NCBI RefSeq assembly: GCF_017876495.1
Contig: NZ_JAGIOB010000001.1
Span: 2,728,001-2,792,000 of the forward strand
Reading direction: 5' to 3'
DNA length: 64,000 nucleotides
Source of the DNA: Microlunatus capsulatus
GTDB lineage: Bacteria; Actinomycetota; Actinomycetes; Propionibacteriales; Propionibacteriaceae
Shown here: one piece after another, positions 51,158-59,686 of the stretch
How the letters are laid out: the number at the start of each line of letters is the position of its first letter
How positions within the stretch are numbered: position 1 is the stretch's first letter
Position numbers and translations under genes: made by a program
The notes under the pieces: model-generated
Told to the model about the DNA's origin: nothing
What the model saw: only the letters and a program-made list of their open reading frames with translations
The model's database searches: none

Positions 51158-52639
51158 ATGCTCTCAAGAATCTCGGCGCTGCGTCCTGTCCGACTCGCGG
51201 TGGCCCTGACCCTTGCAGCCGGTCTGCTGCTCTTGTTTGCGGTGCCCGCCTCAGCCGATGAGCGGGTGGACATCGCGACGGTCGATCGGTGGATCTGGGA
51301 CTACCTGAGGGCCGAGGGCCTTCCAGGGGCGGCGGTGGCGGTCGTCCATGATGGTCAGATCGTCGTGGAGACCGGGCAGAGTACGAACGGCGACCCGATC
51401 ACTGCGACCACGCCCATGTCGATCGGCTCGGTGAGCAAGATGATCACCGCCTTCGCCGTGCTGCAGCTGGTCGATCAGAGGAAGGTTGATCTCGACCGGT
51501 CGGTCACCAGCCAGCTCCCCGAGTTCACGCTGGACGATCCACGTGGTGCCGAGATCACCGTCCGCCAGCTCCTCGAGCACACCTCGGGACTACCGAACCC
51601 GCTGGTCATCGCGGCAGCGGCCGACCCGGCTCAGCGAGTCAGCCAGGTGCGGACCATCTCGCTGGACAACGACCCCGGTACCACGTACGCCTACAGCAAC
51701 CTCAACTACCAGACGGCAGCGCGGCTGGTGGAGACCGTGTCCGGACAAGACTTCGCGACGTACCTCGACGAGCACATCTTCACTCCCCTGGGGATGGCCG
51801 ACACCCGCTCGGTGCTGACCACCCCGAACGAGGTCGGGCTCGACGACGGTCACGTCACGGCGTACGGCGGCGCTTGGCGTCTTCGTGAGATGACGGCGAT
51901 GTACATCGGGTCTGGCAGCGTGATCAGCACTGCCCACGACATGGCCCTGTGGTTGGCCATGCAACAACGCGGCGGGGTCACTGCTGACGGGACGCGACTG
52001 CTGTCGCAGGAACTGATCACCCAGGCACGCTCACCGCGGGACGGATCGACGTACGCGCTCGGCTGGCAGGCCACCACGACGTCGACTCCGCCACGGATCG
52101 GTCACGACGGCGCCCTGACCCGCTACAGCGCCCGCGCCGAGCTGGTCCCCAGTAGCGGGTATGGCGTGGTGGTGCTGCTCAACAGCTACACCCCGATCAC
52201 CAAGCATCCGTTCGAGATCTCCGCTGGTGTCGTTGCCCTCACCGAGGGCCGAGCGCCCAGTTCTGGTGCACCAGTAGCCACGATCGTGGACGCGATCCTG
52301 GGCGTTCTCACCCTCGCCGTCGTGGCTCTGGCCGTGGTCGGTCTCCGTCGAGCGCCGCGGTGGGTCGAGCGGCGATCCAACAGGTCGACATGGAGCTTCG
52401 GTCTGCGGCTGGTCCCGCAGCTCCTCGCGCCAGCGGTGGCGATCTACGTCTTCGCCGTGCTGCCAGCACTCGACAACAACTCCGCCACGCCTGTGGATGC
52501 CCTCGGCCTGTTTCCTGCGCTGATGATCCTGCTGGCCATCAGCGCGGTCGGCGGGATCCTGGTGACGGCGACCCGGCTGGTCCTCCGTCAACAGGGAGCG
52601 GCTCTGAACCTGTCGGCGGAGAGACAGTCGTCCTCTTGA
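51158..52639 (+). CDS. Secreted serine hydrolase, beta-lactamase/DD-peptidase (class C) fold
   Basis: 493 residues from ATG, six bases after TAGCGT (51146-51151): leaderless-type. Signal peptide with AFA-type cleavage near VPASADE (about residue 33). Active-site motifs: SVSK near 92-95 (SxxK), YSN near 181-183 and GHDG near 313. After the catalytic domain (to about 365) come four membrane helices, so the enzyme is anchored. Such proteins are usually peptidases or esterases of unknown substrate rather than true beta-lactamases. Codon use is less GC-rich than in the flanking core genes. Confidence 0.88.
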   Translation: MLSRISALRPVRLAVALTLAAGLLLLFAVPASADERVDIATVDRWIWDYLRAEGLPGAAVAVVHDGQIVVETGQSTNGDPITATTPMSIGSVSKMITAFAVLQLVDQRKVDLDRSVTSQLPEFTLDDPRGAEITVRQLLEHTSGLPNPLVIAAAADPAQRVSQVRTISLDNDPGTTYAYSNLNYQTAARLVETVSGQDFATYLDEHIFTPLGMADTRSVLTTPNEVGLDDGHVTAYGGAWRLREMTAMYIGSGSVISTAHDMALWLAMQQRGGVTADGTRLLSQELITQARSPRDGSTYALGWQATTTSTPPRIGHDGALTRYSARAELVPSSGYGVVVLLNSYTPITKHPFEISAGVVALTEGRAPSSGAPVATIVDAILGVLTLAVVALAVVGLRRAPRWVERRSNRSTWSFGLRLVPQLLAPAVAIYVFAVLPALDNNSATPVDALGLFPALMILLAISAVGGILVTATRLVLRQQGAALNLSAERQSSS

Positions 52640-52887
52640 GGGCCGCACCAGAAGTGAAGCGCCTCCCGCAACACTTACCCGGTCTACGACGTGCAGCCTC
52701 CACTGCCATGTCGGATGAGGTCGGTCCACGGGACGACGTCGTCAAGGTTCTGTGACGGCGCGGTCGGAGGAATCGTCTTCCTCTTGGTCACACACCGGAG
52801 CTCTGGGTAGCCCGTTGATCCTTGTTCTTCGGGTGCCGGGGTCCTCCCGTTCGCCGCGACTCTCTGGTTCGGCGCCATCCGGCCCGG

Positions 52888-52956
52888 GTCAGTGGACGAC
52901 CCTCGTGCGGAGCACGTCAGTGGACGACCGTCGTGCGGCCGACCCTCGTGCGGAGG
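52888..52956 (+). repeat. 28-bp repeat family, divergent cluster
   Basis: A 28-base unit with GTCAGTGGACGACC (52888-52915), a shortened second unit (52916-52938) and a third fragment CCGACCCTCGTGCGGAGG (52939-52956). These carry a shared variant GTGGACGACC not seen in the main array. The stretch 52640-52887 before it has no gene I can support. Confidence 0.85.
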
Positions 52957-52996
52957 CGTGCGGGCCCCTGAGCGACGAGGCCGGACAGCCCCGGAG

Positions 52997-53758
52997 TCAG
53001 GCGTGGAGATCCGCGTGGACCGGTCGGTCGGCCGGGCGCCGTGCGCGGGCGGGCGGGAGAGCGGTCATCAGGAGGACCGCAGCGCCCAGCACGCCGACGG
53101 CGACGACGGTGGGGTAGCCGGCTCCCGGCGGGACGTCCCAGTTCGCGTCGCTGAAGACGGTCACCATGAACGCGTAGTCCAGGATCGACGGGAACTGGCC
53201 GACCGCGGTCGAGCCGGCCAGCACGAACGCGACCCGCGACAGCGTCCGAACGCTGAGCCGCTCTCGAGCGGCGATCACCACGAACGCGACGACGGCGCTC
53301 AGGTCCACGGCGAACAGCAACAGGCGGAAGCCGACGTCCAAGGCGTCGCTGCGCACGGACAGGAGGTTTCCCAGGGCCACGCCCGCGGTCAGCACGGCCG
53401 GGATGCCAGCCACCACACGGGTCCCGCGGGACCAACCCGCTGCCGCCAGGACGGCGACCCAGGACAGCGTCCACAGCAAGGCGCAGACCATGCCGAGCAG
53501 GGACTCGGTCCCCCACGGGTCCTCGCCGCTGGGCCAGACGAAGGCGAACCCGCCCCGGTCCATCGTCTCCAGGCAGGCCTCGCTGAAGTCCGGCCCGTAC
53601 GCGTACCCGCGCAGGATGGAGCCGCTCAACATGGACCCGCGGCAGTCCAGCCAGTGCTCGCGCACCGCCCCCGCGCCGGCGACCGCCCCGAGCAGCAGGA
53701 GGACCGCTGCGGTGGACCAGGACCTGCGGGAGGTGTGCACGGACCGGACTCTAGCCAT
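52997..53758 (-). CDS. Membrane protein, hypothetical
   Basis: 253 residues from ATG, or 247 from GTG at 53738-53740, which lies seven bases after TAGAGT and would be leaderless. About six membrane segments; between segments 1 and 2 an outer loop has two cysteines (WLDCRGSML; SEACLETM). No family recognised. It lies after the last repeat cluster and ends convergent to nothing obvious; its codon use resembles the core genome. Confidence 0.7.
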   Translation of the reverse strand: MARVRSVHTSRRSWSTAAVLLLLGAVAGAGAVREHWLDCRGSMLSGSILRGYAYGPDFSEACLETMDRGGFAFVWPSGEDPWGTESLLGMVCALLWTLSWVAVLAAAGWSRGTRVVAGIPAVLTAGVALGNLLSVRSDALDVGFRLLLFAVDLSAVVAFVVIAARERLSVRTLSRVAFVLAGSTAVGQFPSILDYAFMVTVFSDANWDVPPGAGYPTVVAVGVLGAAVLLMTALPPARARRPADRPVHADLHA

Positions 53759-53886
53759 CCCCGGCCCCGGCGTCGTGAGGCCTCAGCACCGCTCCGCCGC
53801 TCCGGGCTCCCTGGTGCTGGGTCACCGCGCGGATGCTGACCACTGCAGCGCGCGGTGAACGCCTGCGGGCGGCTCGCCCCGGAGCG

Positions 53887-53920
53887 CCGCCGTCGGCCAT
53901 CCAGGGGTGGCCGACGGCGG
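53887..53920 (-). terminator. Hairpin ending the osmoprotectant transporter operon
   Basis: Perfect 13-bp stem CCGCCGTCGGCCA / TGGCCGACGGCGG around TCCAGGGG, 35 bases beyond the stop of the binding-protein gene. A second inverted repeat CACCGCGCG / CGCGCGGTG (53823-53857) follows. Confidence 0.65.
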
Positions 53921-53954
53921 GGTCAGAACGGCTGGGCGGGCCGCCCGGGCAAGC

Positions 53955-54893
53955 TCAGGCGAGGCCCTTCTGGGCCAGCCACTCCTTCGCGGCCGTCTCG
54001 GCCGAGGCCTTCTCGTCGCCCTCGACCCGGTCGCGCAGCGAGATGAGGTCGTCGGTGGTGAGCTGGGCCGAGACGCCGTTGAGGGTCTCGGCGAGCTGGT
54101 CGGTGTAGACGGCCTCCGACACGAGCGGGAGGACGTTCTGGGCCGAGATCATGCTCTCCGGGTCCTCCAGCACGACCAGGTCCTCGGACTTGATGGCCGG
54201 CGAGGTCGTGTAGATGTCGGCCACCTGGACGGTGTCGTCGACCAGGGCCTTGACGGTGTCGGGGCCGCCGAAGTCCTCGATCGGGACGAAGTCGACGTCG
54301 CCCTTGTTCGTGCCCACCTTGTAGACGCTCTTCAGCCCGGGGATGCCGTAGCCCAGCTCGCCGAACTGCGGGTTGGAGCCCAGCTTGAACGGCACGATCT
54401 TGGACAGGTCGCCGATCGAGGTCAGGCCCTTGTCCGCGGTGGCGCGGGTGACCACGTAGGCGTCCTTGTCCTCGGCCGCGGACGAGTTCAGCACCCGCAG
54501 CTTGTCGGCGGCCACGGCGTCGGGCAGGGCGCCGTCGACGTCGGCGGTGGTGCGCTCGGTGTACTTCGTGTCGTAGTAGGCCAGCAGGTTGCCGTTGTAC
54601 TCCGGGATGAGGTTGATCGACCCGTCCTTCAGGGCGGGGATCGTCTGCTGGCGCGGTCCGATGTTGAACTTCTTCTGCACCGTGACGCCCTTGGCCTCCA
54701 GGGCCTGGGCGTAGATCTCGCCGAGGATCTCGCTCTCGGGGAACGCGAACGAGCCGACGACGACGGTCTGGCCGCCGCCGGAGGCCGACGGGGCGGCGGT
54801 GGGGTCGCTGGACCCGCAGGCGCTCAGCGTGGTGGCCAGGCCGAGCGCGAGGGTCGCGGCGCCTATCCGGAGGAGACGGGTGGTGCTGGACAT
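53955..54893 (-). CDS. Glycine betaine/choline-type ABC transporter binding lipoprotein (OpuCC/OsmF-like)
   Basis: 312 residues from ATG. Lipobox TLSACG at about residue 26. OpuAC-type domain: VVVGSFAFPESEILGEIYAQ, NIGPRQQTIPALKDGSINLIPEYNG with the conserved PEYNG ligand loop, and DIYTTSPAIKSEDLVVLEDP. It binds a quaternary amine such as glycine betaine, carnitine or choline outside the membrane. Last gene of the four-gene minus-strand operon, 19 bases after the second permease gene. Confidence 0.92.
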   Translation of the reverse strand: MSSTTRLLRIGAATLALGLATTLSACGSSDPTAAPSASGGGQTVVVGSFAFPESEILGEIYAQALEAKGVTVQKKFNIGPRQQTIPALKDGSINLIPEYNGNLLAYYDTKYTERTTADVDGALPDAVAADKLRVLNSSAAEDKDAYVVTRATADKGLTSIGDLSKIVPFKLGSNPQFGELGYGIPGLKSVYKVGTNKGDVDFVPIEDFGGPDTVKALVDDTVQVADIYTTSPAIKSEDLVVLEDPESMISAQNVLPLVSEAVYTDQLAETLNGVSAQLTTDDLISLRDRVEGDEKASAETAAKEWLAQKGLA

Positions 54894-54912
54894 GAGGGTG
54901 GTTCCCTTCGTC

Positions 54913-55674
54913 TCACGCGTTCTCACGCGTGGGCGGTCGCGATGACCGGCTGGCCGAGCTGCGGTGTGGTGCCGTCGTGCTGTCGGTGAGGCCGCGGGTG
55001 GCCGTGGCCCGCTGCGCGAGCGCGAACAGGCCGTCGACGCCGAGGGCCAGGGCGGTGACCAGGAGGGCACCACCCAGGATCAGATCGTAGTCGTTGAGCC
55101 CGATGCCGCTGGTGATGATCCGGCCGAGCCCGCCGAGCCCGGCGTAGGAGGCGATCGTCACCGTGGCGATGACCTGGAGCACCGCCGCCCGGAGGCCGCC
55201 GACGATCAGCGGCAGACCGAGCGGGATCTCCACCTGGGTGAGGATCTGCCACTCCGTCATCCCGTTGGCGCGCGCGGCGTCGATGGTCGCCCGGTCGACC
55301 GACTCGAGCCCGGAGTAGGCCCCCGCCAGCATCGAGGGGATGGCAAGGATGACGAACGCGATCGTCGCCCCCACCAGAGGTGCGGTGGAGTAGGACATGA
55401 CGTACCCGAACACCATGAGCAGGAAGAACAGCAGCCCCAGCGTCGGCAGCGCCCGCATGGCGCCGGTGAAGCCGATGACGAACTGCCGGCCCTTGCCGGT
55501 GTGGCCGATGTAGAACCCGAGCGGCAGGGCGATCAGGGCGGCGATGACGACGGCGATGGCGGTGTAGGCCAGGTGCTCGAGCAGCCGGTCCTGGATCGGC
55601 AGCGGGCTCTGGCTGCCGCTCACCCAGTTGGCCGGGTCGAACAGCCAGCGCAGGGCGCTCAGCAGGAGGCTCAC
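54913..55674 (-). CDS. Osmoprotectant ABC permease (OpuCD/ProW-like) 2
   Basis: 253 residues from GTG overlapping the preceding permease by GTGA. Six membrane segments with the EAA loop DAARANGMTEWQILTQVEIPLGLPLIVGGL. C-terminal Ser/Arg tail. One half of the channel for compatible-solute uptake. Confidence 0.92.
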   Translation of the reverse strand: MSLLLSALRWLFDPANWVSGSQSPLPIQDRLLEHLAYTAIAVVIAALIALPLGFYIGHTGKGRQFVIGFTGAMRALPTLGLLFFLLMVFGYVMSYSTAPLVGATIAFVILAIPSMLAGAYSGLESVDRATIDAARANGMTEWQILTQVEIPLGLPLIVGGLRAAVLQVIATVTIASYAGLGGLGRIITSGIGLNDYDLILGGALLVTALALGVDGLFALAQRATATRGLTDSTTAPHRSSASRSSRPPTRENA

Positions 55675-56384
55675 CGGGAGGCTCCGCTCAGGACCGGGGC
55701 CTCGGTGTCCCGCGGCAGCGCCGTGGGGGCGGGTCGGCGTCGCCGTCCCGGGGTGGCCTGGTTCCAGGGCATCGCGAGCTTGCCGAGGCCCACGATGACG
55801 AGGTCGAACAGCAGGGCCAGCACCAGGCTGATCAGGATGCCGACGACGACCTCCTCGAAGATGCCGCGCTGCTTGCCGTTCTGGAACAGGTACCCGAGGT
55901 TCCGCGAGCCGATGATCACCCCGACGGAGACGAGGGCGATCGTGCTGACCGACACGACCCGGATGCCGGCCAGCAGCACCGGACCGGCCAGCGGCAGCTC
56001 GACCCGGAAGAAGCGCGCCGCCGGTGAGAAGCCGATCGCGGTGGACGCGTCCAGCGTGGGTGCCTCGACCGAGGCCAGCGCGTCCGAGGCCGAGCGGGCC
56101 ATGATCGCCACGCCGTAGATGCTCAGCGCCACCACGAGGTTGGTCTCGTCCAGCACCCGGGTGGGGATGATCAACGGCAGGATCACGAACAGCGGCAGCG
56201 ACGGGATCGTGAACAGCAGGCTGCCGCCGGTGATCACCACCGAGCGCAGCACCGCGTTGCGGTTGGCCAGCCAGCCCAGCGGGATGGACAGCACGAAGCT
56301 GACGATGATCGGGATGACCGACAGCCGCACGTGGTTGAGGGTCAGCTCGGCGATCAGGTCGAGGTTGGAGAGCGTCCACCTCAT
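55671..56384 (-). CDS. Osmoprotectant ABC permease (OpuCB/ProW-like) 1
   Basis: 237 residues from ATG overlapping the ATPase gene by ATGA. Membrane segments and EAA loop LDASTAIGFSPAARFFRVELPLAGPVLLAGI are typical of OpuCB/YehW permeases. Other half of the heterodimeric channel. The Arg/Pro-rich C-terminus is not conserved. Confidence 0.92.
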   Translation of the reverse strand: MRWTLSNLDLIAELTLNHVRLSVIPIIVSFVLSIPLGWLANRNAVLRSVVITGGSLLFTIPSLPLFVILPLIIPTRVLDETNLVVALSIYGVAIMARSASDALASVEAPTLDASTAIGFSPAARFFRVELPLAGPVLLAGIRVVSVSTIALVSVGVIIGSRNLGYLFQNGKQRGIFEEVVVGILISLVLALLFDLVIVGLGKLAMPWNQATPGRRRRPAPTALPRDTEAPVLSGASR

Positions 56385-57235
56385 CGCAGGTCCGTCGGCT
56401 GGTGGGGCGCCTCGCCGGGCTCGAGCACGCCGACGGGGCGGCCGCCGCCGTCCACCACCAGGGTGATCCCGCGGTCGCCCTCGCGTTGCTGCAGGAACAG
56501 GTCCCGGCCGCCCTTGTCGGCCCCGATGAAGCTGGCCACGAAGTCGTCCGCCGGGTCGGCGAGGATCTCGGCCGGGGTGCCGGCCTGGGCGATCACACCG
56601 CCCTTCTTGAAGATGATCACCTGGTCGGCGAGGGTGAACGCCTCCTCGATGTCGTGGGTGACGAAGATGATCGTCTTGCCCAGCTCGCGCTGCAGCCGGT
56701 TGAGCTCGACCTGCAGGTCGGCGCGCACGATGGGGTCGACGGCGCCGAACGGCTCGTCCATCAGCAGGATGTTCGGGTCGCTGGCCAGCGCGCGCGCCAC
56801 GCCCACCCGCTGCTGCTGGCCGCCGGAGAGCTGCCGCGGGTAGCGGCCGGCCAGCGCGCGGTCCAGCCCCACCTTGTCGAGCAGCTCCAGGCCGCGTTCG
56901 CGGGCCTCGGCCTTCGGGACGCCTTTGAGGACGGGGACGGTGGCCACGTTGTCGAGCACCTTGCGGTGCGGCAGCAGCCCGGAGGACTGCAGCACGTAGC
57001 CGATGCTGCGTCGGAGCTCCACCTTGTCCTGGGTGGCCACGTCGACGTCGTCGATCAGCACCTGCCCGGAGGTGGGCTCGATCATCCGGTTGATCATCCG
57101 CAGCAGCGTGGTCTTGCCGCAGCCCGACGAGCCGACCAGGACGGTCGTCTTGTGCGAGGGCAGCACGAAGCTGAAGTCCTCCACGGCCACCGTGTCGTCG
57201 GCGAACCGTTTGGTCACCGCGCGGAACTCGATCAT
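56381..57235 (-). CDS. Osmoprotectant ABC transporter ATPase (OpuCA/ProV-like)
   Basis: 284 residues from ATG. Walker A VGSSGCGKTTLLRMINRM near 35-52, signature LSGGQQQRVGVARAL near 136, Walker B ILLMDEPFGAVDP near 158 and the switch FVTHDIEEAF. A short C-terminal region replaces the CBS pair of OpuA-type enzymes, so no obvious ionic-strength sensor is present. First gene of the operon. Confidence 0.93.
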   Translation of the reverse strand: MIEFRAVTKRFADDTVAVEDFSFVLPSHKTTVLVGSSGCGKTTLLRMINRMIEPTSGQVLIDDVDVATQDKVELRRSIGYVLQSSGLLPHRKVLDNVATVPVLKGVPKAEARERGLELLDKVGLDRALAGRYPRQLSGGQQQRVGVARALASDPNILLMDEPFGAVDPIVRADLQVELNRLQRELGKTIIFVTHDIEEAFTLADQVIIFKKGGVIAQAGTPAEILADPADDFVASFIGADKGGRDLFLQQREGDRGITLVVDGGGRPVGVLEPGEAPHQPTDLR

Positions 57236-57431
57236 GTCTGGGTCTCATTCCGTTGGAGGAGGTCTCAGGATATCCACAGGCTCAACGGCGACCCCACGTC
57301 GAAGCGGTCCGTCTCCTCCGCCCGCCGTCCCGGCCGCAGCCCGGCGCCGCGTCCCGGCTTCCCGCGTGTCCTCCCGCCCGCCGCCCGCGCGGTGGTTCAA
57401 TCAGACCAATCAGTCCAATGGGAGGTCGAGC

Positions 57432-57746
57432 ATGAAGCGCGCGTTCACCGAGGTCCACGACGACCTGGACGGCTCGCTGCTCGCCGAGGACAGCCCGCCC
57501 CTGCAGTTCGCCTTCGACGGGCGCAGCTACGAGATCGACCTCAGCCCCGACCACGCCGAGGGGCTCCGGGCGGTGTTCGCGCGGTACGCCCGGCACGCCA
57601 CCGAGGTCGCGCCGCCCGCGCCGCCGGCCGCCCCGACGCGGGCGCCCGCCGTCCGCGCGTGGGCGCAGGCCCAGGGCCTCCCGGTCGCCCCGCACGGCCG
57701 GATCTCCTCCGACGTGCTGGACCGCTACCGGGCGGCGCACGCCTAG
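57432..57746 (+). CDS. Lsr2-family DNA-bridging protein (small)
   Basis: 104 residues from ATG after GGGAGG. The N-terminus carries the Lsr2 dimer domain (VHDDLDGSLLAEDSPPLQFAFDGRSYEIDLSPDHAEGLRA) and the C-terminus the DNA-binding region VRAWAQAQGLPVAPHGRISSDVLDRYRAAHA, close to the Lsr2 AT-hook motif R-G-R, here HGR. Lsr2 silences AT-rich foreign genes by bridging DNA. Upstream lies a near-repeat AATCAGACC/AATCAGTCC. Confidence 0.9.
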   Translation: MKRAFTEVHDDLDGSLLAEDSPPLQFAFDGRSYEIDLSPDHAEGLRAVFARYARHATEVAPPAPPAAPTRAPAVRAWAQAQGLPVAPHGRISSDVLDRYRAAHA

Positions 57747-57928
57747 CAGCTCCTCCGGCGGCCTCCCTGCAGCTGGCCGCTCCGGCGCGAGCGACCGCTC
57801 TGCCGCGCCCACGCCCCCGGGCACAGGTGTCCCACATCACACCTTCTGCGGGAGAAGACGTGTGACACCTGCCGGGTGACCGGCGTCCTCCTCTGTGACA
57901 GCAGTTCACACACTCTGAAGGAGTTCGC

Positions 57929-58432
57929 ATGTCGCAGTCCGTTGTGCCCGCCACGGGTGAAGAGCGTCGCCAGGCCGAGGCCCAGGCCGCGAAGAACGCG
58001 GAGAAGGCCGAGCCCAAGCAGCTCGACGCCCTCCACACCGAGCACGGCGACACCACGATCGCCGACGGCGTCGTGGCCAAGATCGCCGGCATCGCCGCCC
58101 GCGAGGTGTCCGGGGTCTACGCGATGGGGAACGCGGCCCGCCGCGCCATCGGCAACCTCGCCCAGCGCATCCCCGGCAGCACCCAGCCCAGCGTCTCCGG
58201 TGGCGTCTCGGTCGAGAAGGGTGAGCGGGAGACCGCCATCGACATCTCGGTCGTCGTCGAGTACGGCGTCTCCATCGTCACGGTGAGCGACCAGATCCGC
58301 GAGAACGTCATCTCCGCCGTCGAGTACGGGACCGGCCTCGACGTCGTCTCCGTCGACGTCAACGTCACCGACGTCCACCTCCCCGAGGACGACGCCGACG
58401 ACGCCGGCTCCTCGAGCGACCCGCTCCGCTGA
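57929..58432 (+). CDS. Asp23/Gls24 family envelope stress protein 1
   Basis: 167 residues from ATG after GAAGGAG. After a charged N-terminal 40 residues the Asp23 domain is complete: TTIADGVVAKIAGIAAREVSGV, then GVSVEKGERETAIDISVVVEYG and VSVDVNVTDVHLPEDD. Asp23 proteins coat the inside of the membrane through AmaP and respond to cell-wall stress in Firmicutes. First gene of the cluster. The 182-base gap before it holds an inverted repeat AGGTGTC / GACACCT. Confidence 0.93.
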   Translation: MSQSVVPATGEERRQAEAQAAKNAEKAEPKQLDALHTEHGDTTIADGVVAKIAGIAAREVSGVYAMGNAARRAIGNLAQRIPGSTQPSVSGGVSVEKGERETAIDISVVVEYGVSIVTVSDQIRENVISAVEYGTGLDVVSVDVNVTDVHLPEDDADDAGSSSDPLR

Positions 58433-58518
58433 GCCCCGCCGCTGCCCGGACCCGGCCTGCGGGCCGGGCCGGGCCGGCGGCCCCTCTCCCCGTCCACCCC
58501 TCCTGAAAGGATCCGACG

Positions 58519-58701
58519 TTGTCCCGCAGCACCACCGCCCTCTTCGTGGGCCTTGTCCTCGGCCTCACCGCCGCCTTCGGCACCTTCGGCTCGTTCATGA
58601 TCGTCCTGGTGTTCGGGGCGATCGGCCTGCTCATCGGCCGCGCCCTGGACGGCAAGCTCGACGTCCAGAGCCTGATCGGTCGCGCGACCGAGAAGCGATG
58701 A
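58519..58701 (+). CDS. DUF2273-like small membrane protein
   Basis: 60 residues from TTG, with AAAGGA eight bases upstream. Two short membrane helices separated by GTFGSF. DUF2273 proteins accompany Asp23/AmaP genes in many Gram-positives. It overlaps the next Asp23 gene by ATGA. The 87-base gap before it is G+C-rich and can form hairpins. Confidence 0.8.
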   Translation: MSRSTTALFVGLVLGLTAAFGTFGSFMIVLVFGAIGLLIGRALDGKLDVQSLIGRATEKR

Positions 58702-59114
58702 GCACCGAGGTCGCCGCACCCCCGGCCTCCCGCACCGACCGGGCCGACCCCGCTCGTCGCGGCCGTCTGGTGCTCGCCGACAAGGTGGTCGAGAAGATCG
58801 CCGGGCAGGCGGCCGCCGAGGTCGGCGCCGTCCACGGCCGCTCCGGCGGCGTGCTCGGCATCGGCTCCCACGTCGACCGGGCCGCGCGCCCGGACGTCGA
58901 CGTCGACCTGTCCGGTGACCACGCGGACCTGGCCCTCACGGTGGGCATCGCCTACCCGGGGTCCATCCGCCGCACCACCCACGAGCTCCGCACCCACGTC
59001 GTCCGCCGCGTCAAGGAGCTGACCGGGGTCGACGTGCACCGTCTCGACCTCGAGGTCGCGTTCCTCAGCGTCACCGGCATCGACACCGACCGCCCCCAGG
59101 AGGGTCTCCGATGA
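58698..59114 (+). CDS. Asp23/Gls24 family envelope stress protein 2
   Basis: 138 residues from ATG. Core LVLADKVVEKIAGQAAAEVGAVHG followed by DVDLSGDHADLALTVGIAYP and VDVHRLDLEVAFLSV. Shorter than protein 1 and missing its charged tails. It overlaps the DUF6286 gene by ATGA, so the two are co-translated. Confidence 0.9.
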   Translation: MSTEVAAPPASRTDRADPARRGRLVLADKVVEKIAGQAAAEVGAVHGRSGGVLGIGSHVDRAARPDVDVDLSGDHADLALTVGIAYPGSIRRTTHELRTHVVRRVKELTGVDVHRLDLEVAFLSVTGIDTDRPQEGLR

Positions 59115-59686
59115 GCAGGTCCGACGCCCGCTCGAGCAGCCTGCGCCGCCGCCCGAGCCGCACCGTCCCCGCGTCGGTCGTCGCGGTGGTGCTGCTCGCC
59201 GTCGGCGTGCTGGCCGCCGTCGCCGCCATCGCGCGGCTCGTCCAGGGCAGCTGGGCCAGCCAGGTGACCGGGCCCGCGTCCGCCGTCGCCGGCCTGACCT
59301 GGGGCTCCACCGCCGTCATCGCCGCATCCGCCGTCGTGGCGGTGCTCGGGGTCGTCCTCGTGGTCGCCGGGGTCAAGCCCGGGGCCCACACCTCCACCCG
59401 GCTCGACACCAGCCGCGGTCTCGGGGTGGTGGCCGAGCGCGAGTACGTGATCTCGAACCGCTCCCTCGCCCGCCTGGCCGCCGCCCGCGCCGACCTCGTC
59501 AACGGGGTCGACGACGTCTCGGCGTCGGTCTCGAGCCGCCGGGTCCACCTCGACGTCACCACCACCTCGGAGCAGCGCGACCACATCCGGGCCCGGGTCG
59601 TCGCCGCCGTCACCGAGGGACTGACGGCCGCCGCCGTCCAGCCCCAGCCGCGGGTCACCGCCGCGGTCCGAACCAAGGAGATCTGA
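59111..59686 (+). CDS. DUF6286-type membrane protein of the Asp23 cluster
   Basis: 191 residues from ATG. Two membrane helices (about 20-43 and 60-86), then a cytoplasmic domain REYVISNRSLARLAAARADLVNGVDDVSAS that looks like a membrane-tethered relative of the Asp23 fold. Known only from such clusters. It may anchor Asp23 proteins, like AmaP. Confidence 0.82.
   Translation: MSRSDARSSSLRRRPSRTVPASVVAVVLLAVGVLAAVAAIARLVQGSWASQVTGPASAVAGLTWGSTAVIAASAVVAVLGVVLVVAGVKPGAHTSTRLDTSRGLGVVAEREYVISNRSLARLAAARADLVNGVDDVSASVSSRRVHLDVTTTSEQRDHIRARVVAAVTEGLTAAAVQPQPRVTAAVRTKEI

Noticed and set aside
42757-53950. Flanking direct repeat of the tRNA-Thr 3' end as a far attachment site
   Set aside because: I looked for AGAGTTCGATTCTCTC downstream and did not see a second copy in the window.
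57880-57912. Crp site upstream of the first Asp23 gene (TGTGACAGCAGTTCACA)
   Set aside because: The half-sites are separated by seven rather than six bases.
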